A stretch of 36,320 bases of DNA from Chryseobacterium gleum (GCA_945874695.1 CAMCHP010000028.1:1-36320), one strand, 5' to 3'; shown: positions 9,352 through 19,533, counted from the first letter of the stretch. Notes: generated from the letters alone by a model not told the origin. Numbers and translations are program-made.

Positions 9352-10662
9352 ATGAACACAGCCAAACCGAAGCGCGTACTGATCATCAGCTATTACTGGC
9401 CACCTGCAGGCGGACCAGGGGTGCAACGTTGGCTCAAATTTGTGAAGTACCTCCCTGGGTGCGGGTGGCAGCCTGTTGTTTACACACCCGAAAACCCCGA
9501 AATGCCCAGCGAAGATCCTTCGCTTTTGGCGGATGTCCCAATCAGCTGCGAGGTCATCAAAACGCCTATTCGAGAACCGTACAGTGTGTACAAAAAACTG
9601 GTCGGACTAAAACCCAACGACCGCATTCAAACCGGCTTTCTGAATGAAAAAAAGAAGGCCGGTTGGAAAGAGCATCTGGCACGTTTCATTCGCGGCAATT
9701 TCTTCATTCCCGATGCGCGGCTGTTCTGGATCAAACCCTCCATTCGCTTCTTAAAAACCTACCTCAAAACACACCCCGTAGACTTGATTGTAAGCTCGGG
9801 TCCGCCGCACAGCATGCACCTCATCGCCCGCGCCTTGCGCCGTGATTTGGGCATCCCTTGGATTGCAGATTTTCGCGATCCGTGGACGAACATCGACTTC
9901 TACGAAGAGCTTCATCTCACGGCTGCAGCCGATCGCAAACATCACCGACTCGAAACTTCAGTGCTCGAGGAGGCCGATCGCATCCTCGTAGTTGGTGAAA
10001 CGATGAAGCGCGAATTCAGCGAGAAAATAGCTCCTGAAAAAATATTTGTGGTGCCCAATGGTTTTGACCGCGATGACCTTCCGGCCGTTCAGGCCGAAGC
10101 CGACCCCTTTTTTAGCATTGCCCACATTGGGTCGTTTAGTCCGGCCCGCAATGTGCCCGCCCTATGGCAAGCGCTCAGCGCTTTGGCGCAAGACCCTGCT
10201 TTTCGGTCGAAGTTGCGCATCAAAGTGGTCGGAAAACTCGATCATTCGGTGCGGCAAAGCATTGAAGACGCGGGGCTGATTGATTGCTTACTGCACATCC
10301 CGTACTTGCCGCACGATGAAGTGATTGTGGAGCAGCAAAAAAGCCACGTGCTCTTGTTGGTGGTCAACAACACAAAGAACGCGCAGGGCATTGTCACCGG
10401 CAAAGTGTTCGAATACATGGCCGCACAACGTCCCATACTCGCGATCGGCCCCGAAGACGGCGATTTAGCTGAAATACTTATCCAATCAGGTTTCGATGCC
10501 CCCGTAGCCTACACAGATGTTGAAACTTTGAAAACGCGCATCGCAGCCTATCATGCATCCGCGCCAGCGCAACTCAGCCAAATCAGCATCGATAAATTTG
10601 ATCGCCGCAATTTAACGGTCGAAGTGGCCCGTTTTTTTGAACTAAGTTTGCCCCATGAGTAA
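9352..10662 (+). CDS. Glycosyltransferase family 4-like protein
   Basis: A 436-residue GT-B type glycosyltransferase. The N-terminus RVLIISYYWPPAGGPGVQRW, followed by GWQPVVYTPENPEMP, is a well-known Bacteroidota glycosyltransferase opening. IADFRDPWTNIDFY lies mid-N-domain, KIFVVPNGFDRDD marks the interdomain hinge, and GKVFEYMAAQRPILAIGP near residues 349-366 is the donor-sugar site. It shares its opening with the glycosyltransferase at 2280-3524, so the two are probably paralogues of one subfamily. It begins 6 bases after the nuclease gene and overlaps the next glycosyltransferase by 8 bases, suggesting translational coupling. The sugar and acceptor are unknown; surface polysaccharide assembly is inferred from the flippase two genes on. 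Confidence 0.9.
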   Translation: MNTAKPKRVLIISYYWPPAGGPGVQRWLKFVKYLPGCGWQPVVYTPENPEMPSEDPSLLADVPISCEVIKTPIREPYSVYKKLVGLKPNDRIQTGFLNEKKKAGWKEHLARFIRGNFFIPDARLFWIKPSIRFLKTYLKTHPVDLIVSSGPPHSMHLIARALRRDLGIPWIADFRDPWTNIDFYEELHLTAAADRKHHRLETSVLEEADRILVVGETMKREFSEKIAPEKIFVVPNGFDRDDLPAVQAEADPFFSIAHIGSFSPARNVPALWQALSALAQDPAFRSKLRIKVVGKLDHSVRQSIEDAGLIDCLLHIPYLPHDEVIVEQQKSHVLLLVVNNTKNAQGIVTGKVFEYMAAQRPILAIGPEDGDLAEILIQSGFDAPVAYTDVETLKTRIAAYHASAPAQLSQISIDKFDRRNLTVEVARFFELSLPHE

Positions 10663-11911
10663 GGTGTTGATGGTTTTGGAAGGGAAATACCCCTTCGATA
10701 TCCGCGTTGAAAAAGAAATCTCAGCCCTTTGTCATGCCCACGAGATTACACTCTTTTGCTCGAAAGATTCTGCGCCTGATTATACGCCAACCGACTTCAA
10801 AATTCTTCGATCAGGCCCCTCAGTAGGTAAGCTCACCAAAACCCTTCGCGACACGCATTTGGGTTTTTTCTTTTTCGACCTGCAATACTACTTGGCGATC
10901 AAAGCTGCGCTGAAGAAAAACCACTACGATATTATTCATGTGCATGACCTGTCGCTCTTCAACACCGTAAAAAAAGCGGCCAAGCACGAACGCGTCATCC
11001 TCGATTTGCATGAGAACTTACCTGAGGCCACCCAAATTTGGTTCAACTGGCGAAAATCGTGGCCCATTCGCTTGAAAAACAAGCTGGTAAACAACTACAA
11101 CCGCTGGCAAAGCTTTGAAAAAAAGGCGGTGCATGAGGCCGACCACGTCATCGCAGTCGTTGATGAAATGAAGGCTAAATTGATTCGTGAACACAAGGTT
11201 AACCCGAACAAAATTACCGTGGTCACGAATGCTGAATCGGTGCGTTTCAGCGACGTCGTGCAAGCCGCGGCATCAATCGACACCTCCGCCATTCTCAATA
11301 AAACAGACTTCAATTTGCTTTATGTTGGCGGTATCGGTCCGCACCGCGGTTTAGACGATGCAATCATCGGAATGGCCAGCCTTATCAAGCATTCGCAAGC
11401 CTCCAATGCGAAACTTCACATCGTCGGCAGCGGCCATGCCGATAACATCAATCACTTAAAGCACTTGGTTCATTTGCATCAGTTAGAGGGCGTGGTTTTT
11501 TTCCATGGCAGTGTTCCATTCAATCATGTTTCGGCATTGATGCAGCATGCCAACGTGAACATCATTCCGCACAAATCGAACGGACATTGCGACAACACCA
11601 TTCCGCACAAACTCTTTCAGTGTATGATGTCGAATGCCCCCTTATTGGTGAGTTCGTCAGCTCCCTTGGCGCGCATCGTACAAGGTTGCAACGGTGGTTA
11701 TGTATTCGAGGCCGACCAGCCGGCCGATTTCGCACAGGTTGCCCTTGAAATCTTACAAAATCCCGATCAAGCGATGCAGCGGGCAAGGCAGGCGAAAGAC
11801 GCTGTGACAACCGGAAAGTTGAATTGGGAGAATACCGCTGAAATCCTGCTAAGTTTGTACAAGCAACTCAGCACAAACAATGCCTTCGAAACCAGCTCGA
11901 AGCGCCAATAA
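10655..11911 (+). CDS. Glycosyltransferase family 4-like protein
   Basis: A 418-residue GT-B glycosyltransferase distinct from its neighbour. It opens with VLMVLEGKYPFDIRVEKEI, has YDIIHVHDLSLFNTVKKAAK and VILDLHENLPEATQIW in the acceptor domain, NKITVVTNAES at the hinge, FNLLYVGGIGPHRGLDDAI opening the donor domain, and IPHKLFQCMMSNAPLLVSSS near 314-333 in place of the usual E-x7-E stretch. The first glutamate of that motif seems replaced (LFQCMMS), which may alter donor binding. No signal peptide is seen, so it should act on the cytoplasmic membrane face. It sits between another glycosyltransferase and the flippase. Confidence 0.9.
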   Translation: MSKVLMVLEGKYPFDIRVEKEISALCHAHEITLFCSKDSAPDYTPTDFKILRSGPSVGKLTKTLRDTHLGFFFFDLQYYLAIKAALKKNHYDIIHVHDLSLFNTVKKAAKHERVILDLHENLPEATQIWFNWRKSWPIRLKNKLVNNYNRWQSFEKKAVHEADHVIAVVDEMKAKLIREHKVNPNKITVVTNAESVRFSDVVQAAASIDTSAILNKTDFNLLYVGGIGPHRGLDDAIIGMASLIKHSQASNAKLHIVGSGHADNINHLKHLVHLHQLEGVVFFHGSVPFNHVSALMQHANVNIIPHKSNGHCDNTIPHKLFQCMMSNAPLLVSSSAPLARIVQGCNGGYVFEADQPADFAQVALEILQNPDQAMQRARQAKDAVTTGKLNWENTAEILLSLYKQLSTNNAFETSSKRQ

Positions 11912-11926
11912 ATAGCCACCACGAAT

Positions 11927-13396
11927 TTGGGAATCGTCGCACGACAGGCCGGTTTGAACGCCATATCCATCGTTCTTGGAACCATCACCGGTGCCATCAA
12001 CACCTTGCTCATATTGCCCAAAGCCTTCGAGGGTTTTGAAGAGGGCTGGGGGCTCATCAAGGTGCTCACGGCCTACGCGATGATCTTCTCGCAATTCATG
12101 CATGGGGGCATCCCAAATGCTATCGTACGCTATTTTCCTCGGCTTCAAGCCGATGCGCGGCCGCGCTTTTTAACCCTGCTCTTCCTCATCCCATTGCTTA
12201 GCAGTTTGCTCTTTTTGCTCATTTTGCTGCTGGCAGGTACGGCACCGCTTAACCTCGTCAATCCTGACGATGCACGCATGCTTGAATCGCGCAGCGGCGA
12301 GCTTTTTGTCTTAACTGCTGCACTCACCTTCTTCTTTTCCCTCAACGGCTATTTGAGCGCGGTGCTTAAAACCACTGTTTTTCAGTTTCTCAACGAAACG
12401 TTTCTAAAAACGTGGTACCTCGGCATCGCCGCAGCTTACCTGTTCAACTGGCTCAGCTTTGACCAACTGCTCATTGCATACGTTGGGGGCTATGTACTGG
12501 CCACATTCATCTTGTTGGTGCATGCGCTCAAAAGCGGCTTCATCGCCCGTTGGGGCAACACCCCCATGGGTTTGCCAACCCGTGAATTGGTCGTTTTTAG
12601 TGTGTACTCGATTCTCGATCGCGGCGCTTCAATTCTCGTTCAAAACCTCGACATCATCATGATCGGCTTGCTCGCATCGCTTGAAGATGTCGCGTTTTAC
12701 ACCCTCGCCTTTTACATCGGATCAGTGGCGATGATTCCCCAAAAGTCACTGCTATCCATTGCCAATCCGCTCGCGTCAGCCGCCATTGCGAGCAACGACA
12801 AAGCAGCACTGCGTTCAATTTACCAGTCGAGCAGCCTCATTCAAACCTTGATCGGAGGCATTATTTTCGCTACAATTTGGGTGTCGATCGATGAAATCAT
12901 GCTGCTTTTACCCGCCAAATTCAGCGGTGGCAAATGGGTGGTGTTTTACATTGGCGTATCGAAGCTGATTCAAATGGCAACGGGCGTTTCAGGCGGCATC
13001 TTGCTCTATTCGCAGCTGTTCAAATTAAATTTCCGCTTGAATTTGAGCTTGATCGTGCTCACGATCGCCACCAACTATTTCTTCATGCACCCTGACTTCC
13101 TCAACATGGGCATAACGGGGGCGGCCTTGGCGACGGCCATTGCCTTTTTAATCAACAACCTCTTCAAGGTGTACCACATTCACCGGCACTTCGCAATCAC
13201 CCCGTACACGCGGGCGCTGGGCTTGAGCATCGTATTAATTTTGCTCGCTTCGCTCGGATATTTTTGGCATCCCTATCCAACCGAGCCGCTGAAAGCTTTA
13301 CTGGTGAAAAGCACCTCTATCGGATGTGTTATGCTCGCTGTTGGATGGCGCATCCATCCCCTCAAAAACCTCAAAGCTTTGATGAGAAAGCCCTGA
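11927..13396 (+). CDS. Polysaccharide flippase (Wzx-like, MOP superfamily)
   Basis: This 489-residue, very hydrophobic protein has about 12-14 membrane helices and the N-terminus GIVARQAGLNAISIVLGTIT, typical of oligosaccharide flippases that move lipid-linked saccharide units across the inner membrane. The conserved middle VFSVYSILDRGASILVQNLD, before the seventh or eighth helix, also fits. Only a TTG at 11927 is available as start: an in-frame TAA (11909-11911) closes the frame upstream and there is no ATG near. It follows the glycosyltransferase by 15 bases, ends the plus-strand run, and abuts the convergent YihY gene with no spacer. Confidence 0.88.
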   Translation: MGIVARQAGLNAISIVLGTITGAINTLLILPKAFEGFEEGWGLIKVLTAYAMIFSQFMHGGIPNAIVRYFPRLQADARPRFLTLLFLIPLLSSLLFLLILLLAGTAPLNLVNPDDARMLESRSGELFVLTAALTFFFSLNGYLSAVLKTTVFQFLNETFLKTWYLGIAAAYLFNWLSFDQLLIAYVGGYVLATFILLVHALKSGFIARWGNTPMGLPTRELVVFSVYSILDRGASILVQNLDIIMIGLLASLEDVAFYTLAFYIGSVAMIPQKSLLSIANPLASAAIASNDKAALRSIYQSSSLIQTLIGGIIFATIWVSIDEIMLLLPAKFSGGKWVVFYIGVSKLIQMATGVSGGILLYSQLFKLNFRLNLSLIVLTIATNYFFMHPDFLNMGITGAALATAIAFLINNLFKVYHIHRHFAITPYTRALGLSIVLILLASLGYFWHPYPTEPLKALLVKSTSIGCVMLAVGWRIHPLKNLKALMRKP

Positions 13397-14377
13397 TCAA
13401 TCTTGCAGTTTATCAGCCTCTTTGGTGAACTCCAGCACGCTGCCACCGTGTAATCGCCCTACTTTCGCACGTAAAATACTGGTGTTGAGTTCAAATCCGA
13501 TCAACAGGATATTGCTGTTCAAATTCACCCAAATCATCAAGAGCAAGAAGGTCCCCAACGATCCGTAGAGTTTATTGTACGATGCGAAGTTGTTGACGAA
13601 CCAGGCGAAGCCGATCGAGGTAATAATTAGGAGCAAGGTTGTCAATGTAGCCCCGGCAGAAAAGGTTTTCCAGCGGCGATGCTCGAAATCACCAACGTTG
13701 TATAAAATGGTTATCGACGCGTAAATCAAAAGCAACGAGATCACCCATTTGGCGAACTCCAGCAAAATCACATCGTCGTTTGACACGATTCCTTTGGCCA
13801 CAAGCCATTCAAAAGTTACCCCACTGAAAATGATCAAAATCACCGCTACAAAGATGAAAATACTCAAAATCAGCACCATGAGCACTGAAATAAGTCGAAT
13901 AATGACCACATTGCCCTTGTCGCTGATGTTGTATGACTCATTGAAGCCTTGCAACACGGCATTCACGCTGCTGCTAGCATAAAACACCGACAACACAAAA
14001 CCGATTGAAAAAAGCGTATTGTGGCTTTTGTTGATCAAGTCGGCTACTGTTTCTTCAACCAAAGAAAAGGTATCACCTGGAAAAAAGTCGCGAATACTCG
14101 CGAACAAATCGTCTTGGAAGTCTGCAATCGGAATTACCGGGATGAGCGATAGGAGCATGATGAGTACCGGAAAAATCGCTAGAAAAAAGCGAAACGATAT
14201 GGCAGCTGCGCGGGTAGTAAGGGCTCCTTTTTGTAACCCTTCAAAAAAGAAGGTGGCCACCGAATAGAGGCTTAGTCCTTCAAAGCCCCACGGACGAAGT
14301 TTCATGGTAAACAACCGAATCAGACGCACCGTTCTTAAGCGCCTTAAACGAAATTGCAACTTCTCAATTCGGTTCAT
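13397..14377 (-). CDS. YihY/virulence factor BrkB family membrane protein
   Basis: A 326-residue inner-membrane protein with about six helices (roughly 61-83, 122-142, 159-187, 206-226, 243-263, 273-297) and the family signature YNKLYGSLGTFLLLMIWVN followed by ILLIGFELN near 267-298. The substrate of this family is not known; it was once mis-annotated as RNase BN. Its start overlaps the nadC stop by four bases (ATGA), so it is translationally coupled to nadC. Its stop codon directly abuts that of the flippase (TGATCA at 13394-13399). Confidence 0.93.
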   Translation of the reverse strand: MNRIEKLQFRLRRLRTVRLIRLFTMKLRPWGFEGLSLYSVATFFFEGLQKGALTTRAAAISFRFFLAIFPVLIMLLSLIPVIPIADFQDDLFASIRDFFPGDTFSLVEETVADLINKSHNTLFSIGFVLSVFYASSSVNAVLQGFNESYNISDKGNVVIIRLISVLMVLILSIFIFVAVILIIFSGVTFEWLVAKGIVSNDDVILLEFAKWVISLLLIYASITILYNVGDFEHRRWKTFSAGATLTTLLLIITSIGFAWFVNNFASYNKLYGSLGTFLLLMIWVNLNSNILLIGFELNTSILRAKVGRLHGGSVLEFTKEADKLQD

Positions 14378-15225
14378 TCACTGATTGCTTTCAGGCTTAA
14401 ATCGAGGCTTCGCACACTGTGTGTGAGCGCACCCATTGAGATATAGGTTACCCCAGTTTCTGCATAGCCGCGAACATCTTCGGGGGTAATTCCGCCGCTG
14501 GCTTCGGTTTCTACCCGGCCGTCGACAAACTTGACGGCTTCGCGCAGTGCATCAGGCTTGAAGTTATCGAGCATGATGCGGGTTACGCCCACTTCTTTGA
14601 GCGCCTCTTTGAGCTCATCCAGGTTGCGAACTTCCACTTCCACCGGCAGGTTCAAGGCTCTCGCATTCATGTACGACCGCACACGCGCCATGGCGGGCGC
14701 AATGCCCCCAGCATAGTCGATGTGGTTATCTTTCAGCATAATCATATCGTACAAGCCAAAGCGATGATTCATTCCGCCACCAATACGCACCGCCAATTTT
14801 TCAATGTAGCGTAAGCCAGGGGTTGTTTTACGGGTATCGAGAATGTGAGCGCCCGTGCCTGCGATGGTGTTCACAACACTGCGTGTGCGTGAAGCTATGC
14901 CGCTCATGCGTTGCATGAGGTTGAGCACAATGCGCTCAGCGCCTAAAATCGAGCGGGCCTTACCTGAAACAATAAAGGCCACGTCGCCAGGTTTCACTTC
15001 GGTGCCATCGGTGATGTAAACCTGCACGGTCAACGACGGATCAACGTGTTTAAAAACACGCAAGGCAATATCGACCCCAGCCAAAACACCTGATTCCTTC
15101 ACCAACAAACGCGCCTTGCGTTCAGCATCCTCTGGAATACATGCCAACGACGAGTGGTCGCCCTCACCAATGTCTTCAAGCAATGCGCGACGAATGAATT
15201 CGTCAAGTTCTTGTTCTTGATTCAT
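14374..15225 (-). CDS. nadC: Nicotinate-nucleotide pyrophosphorylase (carboxylating), NadC
   Basis: NadC (quinolinate phosphoribosyltransferase) makes nicotinate mononucleotide from quinolinate and PRPP in de novo NAD synthesis, in the cytoplasm. Hallmarks are ALLEDIGEGDHSS at the N-terminus, LNLMQRMSGIASRT, DTRKTTPGLRYIEKLAVRIG, DMIMLKDNHID, and EASGGITPEDVRGYAETGV at the C-terminus. At 283 residues it is full length. Its -7 box (15230-15237) ends only four bases before the ATG. It overlaps the YihY gene by four bases. It is the only de novo NAD gene here and lies far from the PnuC/NadR-like salvage genes. Confidence 0.96.
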   Translation of the reverse strand: MNQEQELDEFIRRALLEDIGEGDHSSLACIPEDAERKARLLVKESGVLAGVDIALRVFKHVDPSLTVQVYITDGTEVKPGDVAFIVSGKARSILGAERIVLNLMQRMSGIASRTRSVVNTIAGTGAHILDTRKTTPGLRYIEKLAVRIGGGMNHRFGLYDMIMLKDNHIDYAGGIAPAMARVRSYMNARALNLPVEVEVRNLDELKEALKEVGVTRIMLDNFKPDALREAVKFVDGRVETEASGGITPEDVRGYAETGVTYISMGALTHSVRSLDLSLKAISE

Positions 15226-15229
15226 AGCC

Positions 15230-15237
15230 CAAAAATA
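15230..15237 (-). promoter_or_regulatory. Promoter -7 box (TATTTTTG) of nadC
   Basis: On the minus strand this is an exact TAnnTTTG match, ending four bases before the nadC ATG (15225). A transcript starting at the normal distance would be leaderless. The upstream terminator hairpin of the DUF4783 gene occupies the place where a -33 element would lie. Confidence 0.55.
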
Positions 15238-15245
15238 AGTGAATT

Positions 15246-15271
15246 AAAAAAGCCCCGCTCAGCAGGGCTTT
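15246..15271 (-). terminator. Rho-independent terminator after the DUF4783 gene
   Basis: On the minus strand AAAGCCC and GGGCTTT form a 7-bp stem around a 9-base loop (which can add two pairs), followed by six T. It starts 12 bases beyond the DUF4783 stop codon. Confidence 0.75.
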
Positions 15272-15282
15272 CCTCAACATAT

Positions 15283-15669
15283 TTATTCGTAACGCTCGAT
15301 TCTCAACTGCTTGATTTCCATACCTGCACTCCCTTTTCGCATGAAAAAGGTGACGCGGTAAACGCCGGTTGAAGTAGTGAGGTCACCAATGCGGTAATGA
15401 TCGTCTAACTTGCTCGTTCCTTTATGCTTGACCTCAAATGCAGAGGGCTTATTGCGTTGAAAGAACTGGCTCAATTTCTGAACCACTTGATCTTTGGGGT
15501 ACATGTCTTCGTCTTCCAAAATGGTCAAGTCGACAGAAGACACGAAGTATCGGGTAAGCGCCGCTGCATTCCCTTTTGCCAAGGCATCAGAAACCGCAGG
15601 CGTAATATCGTCTTGCGCCAGCAACGTGAAACTCAAAATAAAAAGACCCAAGGTGGTTAATAAACGCAT
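15283..15669 (-). CDS. DUF4783 domain protein, exported
   Basis: A 128-residue protein with a signal peptide (MRLLTTLGLFILSFTLLAQ) and a compact mature part: DDITPAVSDALAKGNAAALT, MYPKDQVVQKLSQFFQ, then HKGTSKLDDHYRIGDLTTST and a C-terminal strand pair. This is the small NTF2-like DUF4783 family that I recall next to nadC and rlmH in many Bacteroidota. No catalytic residues are recognisable. ATG 15669 was chosen over an upstream in-frame start at 15696, because the signal peptide then begins with the usual M-R-basic end. It has its own terminator before nadC, so the two are probably separate transcripts. Confidence 0.85.
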   Translation of the reverse strand: MRLLTTLGLFILSFTLLAQDDITPAVSDALAKGNAAALTRYFVSSVDLTILEDEDMYPKDQVVQKLSQFFQRNKPSAFEVKHKGTSKLDDHYRIGDLTTSTGVYRVTFFMRKGSAGMEIKQLRIERYE

Positions 15670-15881
15670 GGCTGTATTTTTTATTCGTTTGTGCAATTAT
15701 CACGCCAGTTTCATTCGGCAGGTGAAAGTTAAGTGTTTCCCCTCAATTTCACGACAGACAAAACAGCGATTTTGCATCAGCATAAATTAGCAAGAATCAT
15801 GCCGAAAGCCACTTCCTTTTCAAGGAAAAGCATAGGCCTGCACCTGAAAAAGTTGTTTCTTTGAAAGCAGCGCCACAATTC

Positions 15882-16358
15882 ATGAAAGTTACTCTTCTTG
15901 CCATCGGAAAAACCAATGAAGCCTGGCTTCAAGAAGGCATGCGCACGTATGAGCAGCGCATGAAACATTATTGCCCTTTCCAGTACACGGAGACTGAGGA
16001 TGTGAAGGTGAAGGCTAAAAAACCTGACGCCACATTGATAAAAAAAGAAGAAGCCTTGCGCGTGGCTAAGTATATTCAGCCCACTGATCATTTGCTTTTG
16101 CTTGATGAAGCAGGAACCCACTACTCAAGTGAAGACTTTGCTGAGCTTTTCGGACGATTGCGCAACGCGGGCACAAAAAACCTTGTATTCCTCATTGGCG
16201 GACCATACGGCTTCGACCAACAGCTCATCGATCGTGCCCAAGGGAAAGTTTCTTTGTCAAAAATGACCTTTCCGCACCGTTTGGTTCGCATTTTTGCATT
16301 GGAACAAATTTACCGGGCACATACCATCTTGAAAGGCGAGCCCTATCACCACGTCTGA
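15882..16358 (+). CDS. rlmH: 23S rRNA (pseudouridine1915-N3)-methyltransferase RlmH
   Basis: RlmH methylates pseudouridine 1915 in helix 69 of 23S rRNA in assembled 70S ribosomes, using SAM. It is a SPOUT enzyme with a C-terminal trefoil knot. The sequence shows MKVTLLAIGKT at the start, LLLLDEAGTHYSSEDFA (about 72-88), the SAM-binding IGGPYGF (105-111), and the C-terminal knot with MTFPHRLVRIFALEQIYRA ending in GEPYHHV. Its length of 158 residues is standard. The frame extends upstream to a TTG at 15861, but ATG 15882 gives the family start. Its stop overlaps the next gene's ATG by one base (TGATG). Confidence 0.95.
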   Translation: MKVTLLAIGKTNEAWLQEGMRTYEQRMKHYCPFQYTETEDVKVKAKKPDATLIKKEEALRVAKYIQPTDHLLLLDEAGTHYSSEDFAELFGRLRNAGTKNLVFLIGGPYGFDQQLIDRAQGKVSLSKMTFPHRLVRIFALEQIYRAHTILKGEPYHHV

Positions 16359-17752
16359 TGTACATACCAACATTCACCTACGGAAAAATTCCAGTTGAAA
16401 TTTGGGAGTATCCGGCAATATTCTGCCTGTTCATCGTGCTCTCCATTTTCAGTGCACAGCTCGTTCGAAAACGTTTGCGGACGGATGTAAGTTGGCGGTA
16501 TTTCTTACCTGGTTTATGGATTAAGCTTATCGGCGGAATGATGTTCGCCTTAATTTACATTTTGTACTACAAAGGAGGCGACACTACGAGCTATTATGAG
16601 TGCACACTAGCCTTTGTCAACTTGCTTTTTGAAGATCCCTCGCGTTTTTTTCTCGCCCTAACGGGCGGAGGAACCATCGAAATCAAGAGTTTGTTTACTT
16701 CGAGCACAGGCTCGCCGATGGGATACATGTTTTTCGATGACAAAACAAGGACGGTAATTAAGCTATGCATACCCTTCATTCTCGCTGCCGGAAAGAGTTA
16801 TCTTATTGCAACCCTCTTCATTGCACTCGTGACCTATGGCGGTTTATGGCGGCTGTATCGAATGTTTGTGAGTTACTTTCCCGATTTTCACCGCAACCTC
16901 GCAATTGGCATTCTTTTCATGCCCTCCGTCGTTTTCTGGGGGTCAGGCATGCTCAAAGACAGCTTTACGCTGGCAGCTACGTGCTATTTTGTTGTAGCCA
17001 CCAACGGCTTGATCACCCGAAATAAGCGCTCTACCAACATCATGGTGATGCTCTTAAGCGGCTTCATTATTCTGGCCATCAAGCCATACATCTTGCTTAT
17101 CTTATTCCCTGGCACTTTGGTTTGGTTCTTCTACAAGCGTATCCAGGGTATAAAAAACACCTACTTCAGGTATGTGCTCGTACCCCTCATTTACGCAATC
17201 ATCACCTTTGGCAGCTATTTCCTGCTAACGGGAATGGGCGATAGCTTAGGCCGATTTTCTCCAGACAAGGCGTTGCAAACAGCTGTAGTTATTCAAAACG
17301 ACCTAAAGCAAGAATATTACGATGGCGCCAGTTTCGACATCGGCCAAATGGAAGCGACACCGCTGAGTGTGATTCAAAAGTTTCCTCTTGCAGTCATCGC
17401 GGGGTTATATCGGCCCTTTGTTTGGGAATCGCGGAATGTGGTGATGTTACTCTCGGGGCTTGAGAACTTCTTCATTTTGCTCTTGAGCCTCTACATTTTG
17501 GTGACGTTCAAGCCCAAGGTACTTTGGCAATTGGCGACAAGCTACCCGTTGATTGTATACAGCCTTGTTTTCTCAATTCTTTTTGCCTTCATGATTGGGG
17601 TAACGACCTCCAATTTCGGTGCGCTCGTGCGGTTCAAAATCCCTTTAATCCCCATGTACATGGGTGCAATCATGGTAATATTTAGTCACCTTCGGCAAGA
17701 AAATCAGCGCATAAAAAAACGGCCTGTGCGCACAGGCCGTTCAATTTCTTAA
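16358..17752 (+). CDS. Polytopic membrane protein, possibly polysaccharide polymerase or glycosyltransferase-like
   Basis: I do not recognise a named family with confidence. The 464-residue protein has about ten membrane helices (first near residues 17-36). A long non-membrane stretch around 75-140 contains YYKGGDTTSYYECTLAF and SSTGSPMGYMFFDD. A short SGMLKDSF motif near residue 200 resembles one in O-antigen or exopolysaccharide polymerase-like membrane proteins. Another hydrophilic loop (about 295-345) precedes the last helices. The C-terminus is basic. A role in surface glycan assembly is inferred from this motif and from nearby glycosyltransferases. It is coupled to rlmH by a TGATG junction, and its last codons contain the terminator hairpin of the convergent atpDC operon. 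Confidence 0.75.
   Translation: MYIPTFTYGKIPVEIWEYPAIFCLFIVLSIFSAQLVRKRLRTDVSWRYFLPGLWIKLIGGMMFALIYILYYKGGDTTSYYECTLAFVNLLFEDPSRFFLALTGGGTIEIKSLFTSSTGSPMGYMFFDDKTRTVIKLCIPFILAAGKSYLIATLFIALVTYGGLWRLYRMFVSYFPDFHRNLAIGILFMPSVVFWGSGMLKDSFTLAATCYFVVATNGLITRNKRSTNIMVMLLSGFIILAIKPYILLILFPGTLVWFFYKRIQGIKNTYFRYVLVPLIYAIITFGSYFLLTGMGDSLGRFSPDKALQTAVVIQNDLKQEYYDGASFDIGQMEATPLSVIQKFPLAVIAGLYRPFVWESRNVVMLLSGLENFFILLLSLYILVTFKPKVLWQLATSYPLIVYSLVFSILFAFMIGVTTSNFGALVRFKIPLIPMYMGAIMVIFSHLRQENQRIKKRPVRTGRSIS
17713..17740 (-). terminator. Rho-independent terminator of atpD-atpC
   Basis: ACGGCCTGTGC and GCACAGGCCGT (17719-17740) form a perfect 11-bp inverted repeat, followed on the minus strand by seven T (17713-17719). 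It lies 30-57 bases past the atpC stop, inside the coding end of the convergent membrane-protein gene. Confidence 0.85.
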
Positions 17753-17769
17753 TCATGCGTAGGCAGTAC

Positions 17770-18003
17770 TTACTCTGCTAAGATTGTTACTTGGTTATTG
17801 AGAACCTCTACAGAACCTCCCTTCACCATAAACTTCTGATCACCTTGGGGCGTGCGTACCACAACCTCTCCGGCCTTTAGGGTCGTAATCAAAGGTGCGT
17901 GATTATTCAATATACCCAAGCTACCATCGGCTCCAGGAAGTCCGACATACGAAGCTTCTCCCTTAAACAAGCTCGCCTCTGGCGAAAGAATGACTACGGT
18001 CAT
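17770..18003 (-). CDS. atpC: ATP synthase F1 subunit epsilon, short form
   Basis: The epsilon subunit couples the central stalk to the c-ring of the F1Fo ATP synthase. The 77 residues cover only the N-terminal beta-sandwich: VVILSPEASLFKGEASYVGL, PGADGSLGILNNHAPLITTL, GEVVVRTPQGDQKF, then KGGSVEVLNNQVTILAE. The E. coli protein has about 139 residues with a C-terminal helical hairpin that can inhibit the enzyme; that part is absent here. Short epsilon subunits are usual in Bacteroidota. It starts 6 bases after atpD and shares its promoter and terminator. Confidence 0.94.
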   Translation of the reverse strand: MTVVILSPEASLFKGEASYVGLPGADGSLGILNNHAPLITTLKAGEVVVRTPQGDQKFMVKGGSVEVLNNQVTILAE

Positions 18004-18009
18004 GATCGA

Positions 18010-19533
<1,524 letters not shown>

